Assembly (NCBI RefSeq): GCF_009733535.1
Contig: NZ_SMMI01000018.1
Coordinates: 1-64,000, forward strand
Direction: 5' to 3'
Source of the DNA: Sphingobacterium endophyticum
Lineage (GTDB): Bacteria; Bacteroidota; Bacteroidia; Sphingobacteriales; Sphingobacteriaceae
DNA: 64,000 nt
Position 1 is the stretch's first letter. Each line of letters starts with the position of its first letter. Below are positions 35,104 to 44,318 of the stretch, one piece after another. The position numbers and the translations under genes are program-made. The notes beneath the pieces were generated by a model that made no database searches, had not been told where the DNA came from, and was given only the letters and a program-made list of their open reading frames with translations.

Positions 35104-35194
35104 AAATTAATAATTTTTAAATAAAAATAAAAATTATTAACGACAATAGACCTATTGTTTGATTTTTAATAATTACTCTAATGCATGGAACTAA

Positions 35195-35545
35195 TTAATA
35201 TACTTCAGAATTTTTCTTCATTTGTCTTAGTTTAAGAACCTTGTCACTTAAGATTACAAATAAGAAAACATAAATCATTTGAGAAAATATTGTAATATAA
35301 TTTTTCAGCGATGGATCTGTTATTTTTGTTTCTAAAAATTCAGTTATTAGAAAAGTAAACCCTATTCCAAATATAGCACCAAATGCAAACGAAAATAAGG
35401 CATATTTCCTTGTCCTATTGATGGATGCTTTTTCAGCCTCTAGTTTTTCAATTCGAGCCATTACTTGAGAATCAAAATCATCAAATGGAAGTTCCATTTT
35501 TGAAAGCCCCATGAAGTCCTTTAACTTATCCTTATGCTCTTCCAT
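35195..35545 (-). CDS. Small two-TM protein, probable membrane partner of the ECF sigma factor
   Basis: 116 residues: a charged cytosolic N-terminus of about 45 residues (KLKDFMGLSKMELPFDDFDS), then two membrane helices (about 48-68 and 84-102) and a basic tail. It starts within the 3' end of the sigma factor gene (14-bp overlap), which is the classic position of an anti-sigma factor. The N-terminal segment is too short for a full ZAS domain and has no H-x3-C-x2-C motif, so an anti-sigma role is likely by position but not shown by motif. Confidence 0.7.
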   Translation of the reverse strand: MEEHKDKLKDFMGLSKMELPFDDFDSQVMARIEKLEAEKASINRTRKYALFSFAFGAIFGIGFTFLITEFLETKITDPSLKNYITIFSQMIYVFLFVILSDKVLKLRQMKKNSEVY

Positions 35546-36086
35546 ATTGCAAGCTTTTTAGTTCTTTATTCAATTCGCTGGCCATTCTTTTTCTTCCTCG
35601 GTGGAGAATAACCTTTGCATTTGCATTTGTCCATCCAGTAATCTCACATAACTCCTGGATTGAAAGTTCCTCTAAATAGAAGAGTCTTAATGATAGGGCT
35701 TCATTGCTTGGTAATTTTAATAAAACCTCATTAATGATTTGTTTCTGTTCCTCAATAATCATACTTTTTAAAGCATTTTCATCTAATTCAACATCATGTC
35801 GTATAATGTCTAATTCTTCATATTGAATGGATTTATTGCGTATAATCTTATAAGAACAGTGCACAACTATTCTATAAAACCAGGTGCTGAATTTAGATTT
35901 GCCCTTAAAATTCTTTAGCGAAAGATAAGCCTGGACAAATGCTTCCTGCGTGGCTTCTTCAGCTAAAAGCTCATTTTTTACAATAGAAATAGCAACGGAA
36001 AAAGCCATGTCCTTGTAGGTACTGATTAAGTAACCAAAAGCATGGCGATCTCCTGAAAGTACTTTATCTATGTAAAGACTATCCAT
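35532..36086 (-). CDS. RNA polymerase ECF-type sigma-70 factor
   Basis: 184 residues from the ATG at 36086 (a TTG one codon earlier is less likely). Region 2: SGDRHAFGYLISTYKDMAFS and AEEATQEAFVQAYLSLKNFK with the FSTWFYRIVVH core. Region 4: LPSNEALSLRLFYLEELSIQ then ELCEITGWTNANAKVILHRG, the helix-turn-helix for the -35 element. It directs a small regulon, often envelope stress. It sits between the DUF6249-like gene (8-bp overlap) and the membrane partner (14-bp overlap), so all three are translationally coupled. Confidence 0.94.
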   Translation of the reverse strand: MDSLYIDKVLSGDRHAFGYLISTYKDMAFSVAISIVKNELLAEEATQEAFVQAYLSLKNFKGKSKFSTWFYRIVVHCSYKIIRNKSIQYEELDIIRHDVELDENALKSMIIEEQKQIINEVLLKLPSNEALSLRLFYLEELSIQELCEITGWTNANAKVILHRGRKRMASELNKELKSLQYGRA

Positions 36087-36417
36087 CAATATTTTCTTCG
36101 TTTTTTGTTTTTTTATCAGCTAGAATTAATGCAGCGCCAACTGTTAATGAAATAATACCAGTGACAATAAAACCTGCTGAATCATCATTGTCTGAAATTA
36201 CCTGATTTGAAAATAATAAACCAGATGTCAATAATCCTATGGCCAATCCAATTACCACTGTTCCTATTCTTTTCCATGAATTAGGATTTCTTGGCGTCTT
36301 TGGAATCGGGCCCCCCAGTTTCGTAATTGTTTCAGAACGATACTTCGCAATAAAAAATGTACATAGAACAATACATGCAAAGAATGAAATAGGTATTAAT
36401 ACTTCTAATGCTCCCAT
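36079..36417 (-). CDS. Small membrane protein of DUF6249 type
   Basis: 112 residues with three likely membrane helices: about 5-24 (VLIPISFFACIVLCTFFIAK), 52-70 (VVIGLAIGLLTSGLLFSN) and 83-101 (GFIVTGIISLTVGAALILAD). Between the first two is a basic stretch with PIPKTPRNPNSWKR. I associate this layout with DUF6249, a family common beside ECF sigma factors in Bacteroidota. It is the first gene of a three-gene overlapping operon with the sigma factor and its membrane partner. Confidence 0.75.
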   Translation of the reverse strand: MGALEVLIPISFFACIVLCTFFIAKYRSETITKLGGPIPKTPRNPNSWKRIGTVVIGLAIGLLTSGLLFSNQVISDNDDSAGFIVTGIISLTVGAALILADKKTKNEENIDG

Positions 36418-36522
36418 AATTTTTAATATTTATTCATTAGTGTCTGGCTGCACGCTAAAGGTTACAACATTTTTAAAATTAATATTAATACCTGCAAAAT
36501 ATTCCGGTAGTGGGAAATAAAA

Positions 36523-36550
36523 AAATCCTGAGCTGGGAAGCTCAGGATTT
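36523..36550 (-). terminator. Terminator, probably of the acyltransferase gene
   Basis: AAATCCTGAGCT / AGCTCAGGATTT (12-bp perfect stem, loop GGGA). On the minus strand a run of T follows the stem. It is 187 bp past the acyltransferase stop, unusually far for its terminator. Confidence 0.6.
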
Positions 36551-36577
36551 TTACCAAACCAATTATTAACCTAAATT

Positions 36578-36667
36578 ATGAAATTATTTACTCTTATTAC
36601 TCTTTTGCTTTTTATACTACTAAAACGCATAGATTATCGGTTTCGTGTAAGGTTCGCAAAGGATTAA
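36578..36667 (+). CDS. Possible 29-residue hydrophobic micro-protein
   Basis: ATG to TAA encodes MKLFTLITLLLFILLKRIDY followed by RFRVRFAKD: one membrane helix and a basic tail. It follows the hairpin at 36523 and is preceded by the A-rich AACCTAAATT typical of initiation regions here. It could be a real membrane peptide, a type I toxin-like peptide or chance. No homology can be claimed. Confidence 0.3.
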   Translation: MKLFTLITLLLFILLKRIDYRFRVRFAKD

Positions 36668-36736
36668 CATCTTTTAACAGAGTTTTTTATTTCAATCTAA
36701 GCAAGTTTATCAATCATTTTCATCCTATGTTTTTGG

Positions 36737-38569
36737 TTATTTCTTAATCAAAGGTAAAATTTCCTTCTCAAATTCTTTTTCCATTTCCTTTTCCAATAAT
36801 TCAGCTCCTCGACGATTGATATGCCTGTCATCATAATAAATTAAAGTATCTCGATAATATGGCGCATCATTATATATCGAGGCTTTGGAGATATCCCATA
36901 TATAAACGTTCTTATTTACTCTGGCAATTGAATCTATAGTTCGAAAACTATGCTCATTTGCATGAAGTCTGAACTTATAATTGCTGTTTTTAACATAACC
37001 ATGGTTAATTCTTACTGGATTTCTATCCATGATAGGGTATGAATTTATAAGCACTAATTTCTGATGTGGTTTCAAGGATTTTGCTAATGAATCAACTGCG
37101 CTGGTCACACTATGATATTCATCAAATGAATCTGCTGAAATGATAATCACATCACTCGAGTCAATCAACTGTTTGGTATGTGGAACTAATGACCTGGAAT
37201 AATTATAATAAACTAATTCCCTTTCTGGTATTTCTGATTTTTTAATTCCTTCTAAAGCTGGAAATGAATCAGAGGTTAAGGTCTGTAATGAAAAATGAAA
37301 TTTGTTTCCTAACAAATGGAAAAGTGGTTTTAATGAGTTGGCATGGCTATTTCCTAACAAAAAGACATGTGGATGTTTATCTGTACGATCACCTAAAAAT
37401 GAAACATTGTCCCTATTATGAGATTCAATTGCAAAAGAGGCATGTGTATATTCAAATGGAGTTTCAAATTTTTTCGATAGTCCGTGTAAACTATAGGTGG
37501 CAATTCCAAATGGGAGAATAATTGCTGAAAATTTCAGAATGAAACTTTTGTTATTTCCTGTTCTTAATTTGTTTTCGATGAGCGTATAGGAAACCCAACT
37601 TAAAATAAACGTAAGAACAATAATCATAAAAATTTCTTGAAGATTGAATTGATGTCCTTCAAAAACTCCTTCTCTATATCTTAAAAAAGCCATGATTGGC
37701 CAATGCCATAGATATAACGAGTACGATAGGGTTCCTAAATAAACTAATAATCTATTTGACAAGAATTTACTGATAATATTTTCATTTGAGATAAGGATTA
37801 GCCCAATTCCAATACAAGGAATAATTGAATTAATACCTGGAAATACTGATTCTTCATTTAAAGTTATCAGACCATATAACAACAATATGAAACCTAGGAT
37901 AGCAGATGGAAGGAATAGTCTCTTATTCTGGAGCTGACCATTAACCAAAATTATGCTAAATAATGATCCGATAAGAAATTCTGGAATTCGAGCTATCAAC
38001 GAATAATACGTTCCTGTTTCCTGCCCAAAAATTAAATATCGATATTGATAATAACCTAATATGCCTAAAATTAAGGCTATTAATAGGTAGGGAAGTGTTT
38101 TTTTATTGAAAAAAATCAGGATAAAAGGCAGTAAAAAATAAAATTGCATTTCAATACCTAAGGACCAAGTGTGCAATAGGGGATTTTCTGCCTGTTTTGC
38201 TCCAAAATAAGAATCACCACCGGCGAAAAAGAAATTCGATACAAACATACCTGCAGTGATTAAGGATCGCCGCAATAATGGTAGATCCATAGGTAGGTAG
38301 ATAAAAAACCCAACCACAGCAACAACTAATAGAAGAAAATAATATGCCGGAGCAATTCTTTTCAATCTTCCTTCGTAAAATTCTAGTATGCTGAATTTAT
38401 GCTTCTCCTTCTTTTTTAATATTATTCCCGTAATAAGATATCCGCTGATGACAAAGAAAATGTCAACTCCTAAAAATCCAGAAGGTAACCAATTAGAGTT
38501 TAAATGAAAAATAAAAACCAGAAGAAAAGCAATCGCCCTTAGTCCTTGAATATCATTTCTATAACCCAT
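36737..38569 (-). CDS. Acyltransferase-3 family protein with C-terminal SGNH domain (OafA/OatA-like)
   Basis: 610 residues. The N-terminal 360 residues form the ten- or eleven-helix acyltransferase-3 membrane domain: YRNDIQGLRAIAFLLVFIFH with the catalytic-type His, FFVISGYLITGII and RLKRIAPAYYF. After a last helix comes an SGNH hydrolase domain (about 395-605) with block I as LLGNSHANSL (Ser and His in GNSH form) and the final D-x-x-H as YYDDRHINRRG. This architecture O-acetylates surface polysaccharide or peptidoglycan, the membrane half moving acetyl across and the SGNH half transferring it. No capsule cluster adjoins. Confidence 0.92.
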   Translation of the reverse strand: MGYRNDIQGLRAIAFLLVFIFHLNSNWLPSGFLGVDIFFVISGYLITGIILKKKEKHKFSILEFYEGRLKRIAPAYYFLLLVVAVVGFFIYLPMDLPLLRRSLITAGMFVSNFFFAGGDSYFGAKQAENPLLHTWSLGIEMQFYFLLPFILIFFNKKTLPYLLIALILGILGYYQYRYLIFGQETGTYYSLIARIPEFLIGSLFSIILVNGQLQNKRLFLPSAILGFILLLYGLITLNEESVFPGINSIIPCIGIGLILISNENIISKFLSNRLLVYLGTLSYSLYLWHWPIMAFLRYREGVFEGHQFNLQEIFMIIVLTFILSWVSYTLIENKLRTGNNKSFILKFSAIILPFGIATYSLHGLSKKFETPFEYTHASFAIESHNRDNVSFLGDRTDKHPHVFLLGNSHANSLKPLFHLLGNKFHFSLQTLTSDSFPALEGIKKSEIPERELVYYNYSRSLVPHTKQLIDSSDVIIISADSFDEYHSVTSAVDSLAKSLKPHQKLVLINSYPIMDRNPVRINHGYVKNSNYKFRLHANEHSFRTIDSIARVNKNVYIWDISKASIYNDAPYYRDTLIYYDDRHINRRGAELLEKEMEKEFEKEILPLIKK

Positions 38570-38852
38570 AAAATATAATTTTAACGAAGGTAGAATTAAG
38601 TTGAATCAGTCCTTGTAATAAATATTCTACAAATTAATTGTTTTACTATCTAAAATTGGTAATTTTAGATTTATATCTACTTATAATCAATAGTTTAGGA
38701 TATTAACTATTGTTCTTGATAACCTATAGCTATTATTAAAAACTCCAATAATTAAGATATTGAATTAATAAGTTTTTAACAATTAAAAACCAGATAAAAT
38801 ATTTCAGGATTTTTTTCGCAAACTTCATGATAGGTTTTCATGTTATTAGGTT

Positions 38853-39077
38853 ATGAATAAGAATCTAGACAAAGAGTATACCCAAGATAACACCTCAAGT
38901 TCCGAAAAGAAAGACCCAAGTGCGGAATACTTAAATGAACTTCAAGCGCAGGCATTGGAAGTTAGTAAAGAAGAAGATGCCACTTTTGGAGAAAAAATTA
39001 TTAGAGAAGGATTACAGAATTGGCCTGAATTGATAGATGAGGAACTTAGGAAGTTTAAAGAGAAGATAACTAAATAG
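38853..39077 (+). CDS. Small acidic hypothetical protein
   Basis: 74 residues, highly charged, no signal or membrane segment. The first 30 residues look disordered (NTSSSEKKDPSAEYLN) and the rest is predicted helical (LQAQALEVSKEEDATFGEKI, then GLQNWPELIDEELRKFKEKI). I do not recognise it. It has an A-rich start region, a clear stop, and converges on the DUF1905/OmdA-type gene 7 bp away. Confidence 0.6.
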   Translation: MNKNLDKEYTQDNTSSSEKKDPSAEYLNELQAQALEVSKEEDATFGEKIIREGLQNWPELIDEELRKFKEKITK

Positions 39078-39084
39078 GATGTTG

Positions 39085-39594
39085 TTAATTTAGCTTTTTA
39101 GGAATTGAATTTCGGCCTACAAAACTTCCATTTCCTAAAAGGAAGTTTATTGCCTTAATAATATTTCTTTGAATGCTTTCTTCAGACTTTAAATTTCCAA
39201 TATACCTAACTATTTCCTTTTTTAAGGATGGTGTTAGCGATTGAAATATTTGATTGGCCTTGTTATTAGAATTCAATGCATGTATGAGTAGAGGATGCAT
39301 TTTAATTTCCCTATTTTCCGTGTCAAGCTCGATATAGATTTCTAGCTCCTCCGAAATTCTTTTTGGAGAATTCTTCAACATTTTTGAATTAATATAAAGC
39401 CTCCAGTTTCCATCGTACCTTAATAAAGTTTGAAGAAACAACCCAGAACCATTAACCGAAACTTTCAAAGGGATATGACCTTTTCTTTTTCCTGAATGTA
39501 AAAAAATCTCCTCTAATATTTCTTCAGGTATAAATACAAATGGATTAATCCCAATTATGTTCAGAATCGTTTTAAAAGTATTGCAATAGGACAT
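39085..39594 (-). CDS. DUF1905 / YdeI (OmdA) domain protein
   Basis: 169 residues. The N-terminal half has the DUF1905 beta-barrel pattern: IPEEILEEIFLHSGKRKGHI, PLKVSVNGSGLFLQTLLR and WRLYINSKMLKNSPKRI. The C-terminal half is an OmdA-like helical domain: HALNSNNKANQIFQSLTPSL then KKEIVRYIGNLKSEESIQRN and the closing INFLLGN. These domains are often joined in small Bacteroidota and Actinobacteria proteins of unknown role, with resistance or stress functions suggested for relatives. It is a single gene. Confidence 0.85.
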   Translation of the reverse strand: MSYCNTFKTILNIIGINPFVFIPEEILEEIFLHSGKRKGHIPLKVSVNGSGLFLQTLLRYDGNWRLYINSKMLKNSPKRISEELEIYIELDTENREIKMHPLLIHALNSNNKANQIFQSLTPSLKKEIVRYIGNLKSEESIQRNIIKAINFLLGNGSFVGRNSIPKKLN

Positions 39595-39808
39595 CCGGAT
39601 TGAGTTTAATTATATTAAAAATACGCATTGTTAGGTATTTTATACTGAAAGCAGGCTACTTATATTTAGTGTCACACTAACTATTATCAATTTAATTTCA
39701 ATTTGATTTGATAAAGTTAAAATAATCCCCCCTAAATTTTTATCTAGAATGACCTCTTGCTTGTCTAAGGAAGAGGTTAGTTTATTGAGGATTCATACGT
39801 GGAATTAA

Positions 39809-40681
39809 TCAGTCGTTTTCAACAATTAAATATTTTCTGATAAATTCTCTAGGTGATATTCCTTTGATTTCCTTAAACTGCTTATTGAAATTTGAAATAT
39901 TATTATATCCACTATTGAAACATGCTTCTGAAACATTAAACCTTTTTTCAATTAGCAATTTCGAGGCATGACCTATTCTTATTTCTTTTAAAAAATCTGA
40001 AAATGTTCGGTTTGTTTTTAATTTAAAATATCTGCAAAATGCTGCATTTGACATAGGAACTATTGAACTAACATCCTTTAATGAAATATCTTCCTTGAAA
40101 TTTTTATATATGTAATTATAGATTTTATTAATTCTTGTTACCTCTTGAAGTTTCTCTTTTGAATTGTATCCTTCAGAAGATAGAATCCTAAAAGAATTGG
40201 AATGAGCTAATAAGTCTAATAATTCTAACATAATTACTGAGCGGGATAAACCGGTTTTATTTAACATTTTATTTAATAAAACTCTAGCTTCCGCAATTGT
40301 TTTTCCCGAAAATAAAATGCCCTTTGAGGCTTTATTAAAAAGAATATTGATAAATTTTGCTTCGGGTTTATTTAAGAAATCCTGACCAAGAAAATCTGGA
40401 TAAAAATGAACAACAGTTACTCTTGCAAAAGATTTTTCATCCAATGTGTTATGGTATTGCCAACAATGAGGGAGGTAACTACCTAATAATACCAATTCGG
40501 GTCCCATAAAGTAATCTATGTGATCCCCAATTAGTCTTTTCCCTTCACAATTTTCAATTAATGCTATTTCAAAATTTAAATGTGTACGAAAAGTGGTATG
40601 TTTCTTTATTTCTAATTCTTCCGTTCGAATCGTAATTGACTGATCTAGCGGAAATATGAAGTTTTCATAAATAAAATTCAT
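39809..40681 (-). CDS. AraC family transcriptional regulator
   Basis: 290 residues: an N-terminal cupin-like sensing domain (about 15-170, with HLNFEIALIENCEGKRLIGD and LVLLGSYLPHCWQYHN) and a C-terminal pair of helix-turn-helices. The first is DISLKDVSSIVPMSNAAFCR, the second is FNVSEACFNSGYNNISNFNK with the closing FKEIKGISPREFIRKY typical of AraC/XylS. The sensor domain suggests a sugar ligand. It is divergent from SusCD pair 2 with 368 bp between them, so control of that pair is likely but inferred. Confidence 0.93.
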   Translation of the reverse strand: MNFIYENFIFPLDQSITIRTEELEIKKHTTFRTHLNFEIALIENCEGKRLIGDHIDYFMGPELVLLGSYLPHCWQYHNTLDEKSFARVTVVHFYPDFLGQDFLNKPEAKFINILFNKASKGILFSGKTIAEARVLLNKMLNKTGLSRSVIMLELLDLLAHSNSFRILSSEGYNSKEKLQEVTRINKIYNYIYKNFKEDISLKDVSSIVPMSNAAFCRYFKLKTNRTFSDFLKEIRIGHASKLLIEKRFNVSEACFNSGYNNISNFNKQFKEIKGISPREFIRKYLIVEND

Positions 40682-41049
40682 AACATTATTTTAGGTTTCG
40701 ATTTTCAATATAGTAAAATTTTTATCATAAAACAACATATTCGTTGTTGCTGAAAAATATCAGGTCATGAAAATAAATGATTTTATTTTACAAGTATTAA
40801 GCAAATATAGTATCGATAATTGTCAATTTTAAGGTAGTAACTTTTCTATTAATAACTCAATTTAGTTAAGATGTTAACCTAACCTAAGTAAGTATCTCCC
40901 GATAGTTACTATTTGTTAACAGCACCTAATTACAAAGTATTAATGAATTAAAAAGAAATCTATCAATGAATTATTGATAGAGATGGAAATATATTATTTC
41001 AACCCAAGAAGTATAATTAATTAAGTGCAAACATTTATAAACCAGATTT
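40682..41049. other. Regulatory gap between the AraC gene and SusC pair 2
   Basis: 368 bp, no coding frame of note. It holds an AACAAC/GTTGTT inverted repeat at 40731-40748 close to the regulator and a 9-bp perfect inverted repeat at 40959-40981 close to susC. Either may be a protein-binding site. Confidence 0.5.
40959..40981. promoter_or_regulatory. Inverted repeat upstream of susC pair 2 (candidate site)
   Basis: TCTATCAAT / ATTGATAGA with a 5-base spacer, centred about 80 bp before the SusC start. AraC proteins more often bind direct repeats, so its binder is uncertain. Confidence 0.3.
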
Positions 41050-44000
41050 ATGAAATTAAATTCCAAAAATGAGAACGTTCATAAGTATGCTTTTTCTAAG
41101 AGATTATTAATAGTGAAGATTGCCTTACTTTCTTCATCTATTTCAATCAATCCCCTAAGTGCTGAAAGCATAGAAAAAATGAACTTAAATAGTTTCATGT
41201 TAAATACTGAAACTATTCAACAAACCTCTGTTTCAGGTAAGGTTACTAATTCATCAGGCCAACCTATTGTAGGAGCTTCCATCAAAGTGAAGGGAACTTC
41301 TATAGCAACATCAACTAATAATAATGGTGATTACTCTTTAGTAAATGTTCCTTTAAATTCTACAATAACAATTTCCTATATAGGATTCGAAAGCCAGGAA
41401 ATGGCAATTAATAACCGAACAGTAATTAACATTACTCTTTCTGAAAGTTCATCAGATGTTGAAGAAGTAGTTGTTGTGGGATATGGAGTTCAAAAGAAAG
41501 TTAATCTTACAGGTTCTATTTCTTCCGTCAATACTGAAAATATAAATAATATTCCTGCAGCAAATCTATCCAATGTTATTGCTGGTAGAGCTCCTGGTGT
41601 AACAGCGGTTGGAACATCCGGCCTTGCAGGTGCTTCATCCTCGATTAGAATTAGAGGCAGTTTTTCTGAACCCTTATATGTAATTAATGGAATATTAAGT
41701 GGAAAAGCTGATTTTGATGCGTTGGATGCAAATGAAGTAGAAACCATTAACTTTTTGAAAGATGCTGCTACGGCTTCAATTTATGGTTCAAAAGCCGGTA
41801 ATGGAGTGGTTTTAGTTACAACTAAACGAGGATTAGTACAAAAGCCTCTTTTTGACTATAAAGGTTCTTATTCTGTATCATCACCAACAAAACCGATTCA
41901 AGATTATACAGCATCCGAAGAAATTGAATTCTTAAATCAAGTGGCTGTTACTATGGGTCAACCAAAACCTTATGGTCAGGAGGTCGTCGATTATTTTAAA
42001 GATAAAAGTTATAGTATAAATGACTATATCTGGCAATCTCCAAAAGTTCAGCAACACAATGTCTCTGCTCGAGGAGGATCCGAAACTATACTTTATTATT
42101 TCTCCTTAGGGTACCATACTGAAGAAGGCTCCTATAAAAACTTAAATTATGATCGATATAATTTCAGATCTGATGTGACGGCAAAAATAACTGATAAGTT
42201 TAAGGTCAATGTAAATTTAAGCGGCAATCAAAGAAATTATGACCGTTGGTATTGGCCATATGATGGAGAGGATGATTTCAATGTTGGCGACTTTTATAGA
42301 GCAACATTTAATTGGACCCGATTGTATCCATTTTATGTGGATGAACAAGGAAATCCTACATCTAATACGAATGCATATCCTGTCGTTCCAGGTGCCTGGC
42401 ACCCTGTTGAATTAATGGTCAATAGCGGAAGCTACCGATATAAGAAAAACAGAAATCTAGATGGTATTGTTCGTTTTGATTTAGATCTATCTGATCTTAT
42501 CAAAGGTTTAAGGACGGACCTGCAAGGCCACTATATGGCCTCTGATAGAAACTCAAAAGCTTTCGTTCTTCATAATAAAGCCTACATTTTTCAGTCTGCG
42601 AGTGCTACAAATAAGTTTATCCCTGGACCAATTGATCCGACAAAAGTTAACATTCATAATCTAAGTTCTACATATCCAAATATTGCAGAACAAGTGAATT
42701 TAGACAATTCTTACCAAGTGAACTGGAATTTAAAATACGAAAATACTTTTGGGAATAATTTTGTAAACGGATTAATAGGCTATGAACAAGCTGGGGGTAA
42801 TGGAAAATATCTGAATGGTAGAGCTGATGAACTTTTAACTACTTCAATTGACCAGATTTATAATACATCTTCCGACATATTAAAGCGTTGGTTTGATGGT
42901 CGTGAATTTGAAAATGCCCGAGCATCATGGATTGGAAGATTTAATTATATGTATTCTAATAAATACATCGCAGAATTTTCATTTCGCTATGATGGTAACT
43001 ACAAATTTGCTCCCGGTCACCAATGGGGATTTTTTCCGTCTTTCTCTGCTGCATGGAGAATGTCTGAAGAGAATTTTATGAAAAACATTACATGGTTAAG
43101 TGATTTGAAATTGAGAGGATCCTACGGTTCTTCAGGAAATGATGATATTGATGGAGGCTCAATTGCACCCTTCCTTTGGAATCAAGCCTATACTAAAAGT
43201 ACAGGATTTGTATTTGGAACTTCACTTTATGATGGACTTCAACCAACCGCAATGCCTAACCCTGCAATTACTTGGTCAACTTCCAGAATGTTTGATATCG
43301 GTTTAGATTATGGCATTTTAGATAATAAATTAACAGGTGAATTTGATTATTATAGTCGTACGCAAAGTGATATTTTAGGTGCTCGAATTGCATCCACACC
43401 TTCTACTCTCGGTGCTTCTCTTCCAAATGTTAATTATGCAGAAAGATCTTGGCGAGGCTTTGAATTTGCTTTAAACTGGAAATCCAATTTCTCTGATGAC
43501 TTTAAATATTCTTTATATGGTAATATGGGATATTCTCGTGATCAATGGGATATTATAGATCAAGCTGAAGCTTTGACAGATGGAACCTATTTAAACAATT
43601 GGAGAAGTGCAATTGGCAAACCTGCAAACAGGGTTTATGGATTATTATCAAAAGGAATTATAAGAACCCAAGAGGAATTAGATAATCTTCCCCAAGGTTT
43701 TACACAATATGGGAGAACTCCAAAATTAGGATATCTCTTGTTTGAAGATATAAGAGGAGATAATTTTTCAGAAGGTCCTGATGGTAAAATTGATAACAAC
43801 GACATGACCTACCTATCTGATAATGGTGCTCCAAGAATTAACTATGGATTTGGATTTAATTTTGAATGGAAAAATCTCAGTTTAAATGCTCATTTCCAAG
43901 GAGTAGGAGCTTATGACCGTATGATCAGCACAAGAAACGGTGGTGGTGTCTTTCAGAATGATCGTCCTTATTTTGAATTATGGGCAAATGATTATTGGAC

Positions 44001-44307
44001 TCCAGAAAATCCGAACGCAACTTATCCTCGTGTTTCAGGTGAATTTCAGGTTGCGGATGTCGGTGGCGAAGCCTCAACATTTTGGATTAGAAACGGATCT
44101 TATCTCCGTCTAAAAAATCTCGATCTTGGCTATTCTTTACCTCAACAGTGGTTTAAATCTATTGGATTAAGCAAAGTTCAATTCTATTTAAATGCTACAA
44201 ACTTATTCTATTTCTCAGGCCTAAAGGAACATGATCCAGAACAAAATACTTTAGACTCTTATCCATTAATGAAAACATTTACTGGAGGTTTTAATATTAA
44301 CTTTTAA
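41050..44307 (+). CDS. SusC/RagA family TonB-linked outer-membrane transporter (pair 2)
   Basis: 1085 residues. A signal sequence (about 18-40, LLIVKIALLSSSISINPLSA) leads into the domain VSGKVTNSSGQPIVGASIKV, the TonB-box-like EEVVVVGYGVQ, the plug with AGRAPGVTAVGTSG and a VETINFLKDAATASIYGSK stretch, and the barrel ending FTGGFNINF. It belongs to the same family as pair 1 but differs much in sequence and loop content, so the substrates should differ. SusD starts 11 bp later. The AraC regulator is divergent upstream. Confidence 0.96.
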   Translation: MKLNSKNENVHKYAFSKRLLIVKIALLSSSISINPLSAESIEKMNLNSFMLNTETIQQTSVSGKVTNSSGQPIVGASIKVKGTSIATSTNNNGDYSLVNVPLNSTITISYIGFESQEMAINNRTVINITLSESSSDVEEVVVVGYGVQKKVNLTGSISSVNTENINNIPAANLSNVIAGRAPGVTAVGTSGLAGASSSIRIRGSFSEPLYVINGILSGKADFDALDANEVETINFLKDAATASIYGSKAGNGVVLVTTKRGLVQKPLFDYKGSYSVSSPTKPIQDYTASEEIEFLNQVAVTMGQPKPYGQEVVDYFKDKSYSINDYIWQSPKVQQHNVSARGGSETILYYFSLGYHTEEGSYKNLNYDRYNFRSDVTAKITDKFKVNVNLSGNQRNYDRWYWPYDGEDDFNVGDFYRATFNWTRLYPFYVDEQGNPTSNTNAYPVVPGAWHPVELMVNSGSYRYKKNRNLDGIVRFDLDLSDLIKGLRTDLQGHYMASDRNSKAFVLHNKAYIFQSASATNKFIPGPIDPTKVNIHNLSSTYPNIAEQVNLDNSYQVNWNLKYENTFGNNFVNGLIGYEQAGGNGKYLNGRADELLTTSIDQIYNTSSDILKRWFDGREFENARASWIGRFNYMYSNKYIAEFSFRYDGNYKFAPGHQWGFFPSFSAAWRMSEENFMKNITWLSDLKLRGSYGSSGNDDIDGGSIAPFLWNQAYTKSTGFVFGTSLYDGLQPTAMPNPAITWSTSRMFDIGLDYGILDNKLTGEFDYYSRTQSDILGARIASTPSTLGASLPNVNYAERSWRGFEFALNWKSNFSDDFKYSLYGNMGYSRDQWDIIDQAEALTDGTYLNNWRSAIGKPANRVYGLLSKGIIRTQEELDNLPQGFTQYGRTPKLGYLLFEDIRGDNFSEGPDGKIDNNDMTYLSDNGAPRINYGFGFNFEWKNLSLNAHFQGVGAYDRMISTRNGGGVFQNDRPYFELWANDYWTPENPNATYPRVSGEFQVADVGGEASTFWIRNGSYLRLKNLDLGYSLPQQWFKSIGLSKVQFYLNATNLFYFSGLKEHDPEQNTLDSYPLMKTFTGGFNINF

Positions 44308-44318
44308 ATGAAATTGTA

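Larger units (their letters stand above)
36418..36736. other. Region between the ECF operon and the acyltransferase gene
   Basis: 319 bp containing the upstream DNA of the ECF sigma operon, a strong hairpin at 36523-36550, and a 29-codon hydrophobic micro-frame at 36578-36667. Beyond these I see only AT-rich DNA that is the 3' flank of the acyltransferase gene. Confidence 0.6.

Noticed and set aside
35108..35158. Two AT-rich inverted repeats upstream of the GNAT gene as a regulatory element
   Set aside because: They consist almost only of A and T, are short, and such repeats arise easily by chance in this DNA; one may be a weak terminator of the ECF operon.
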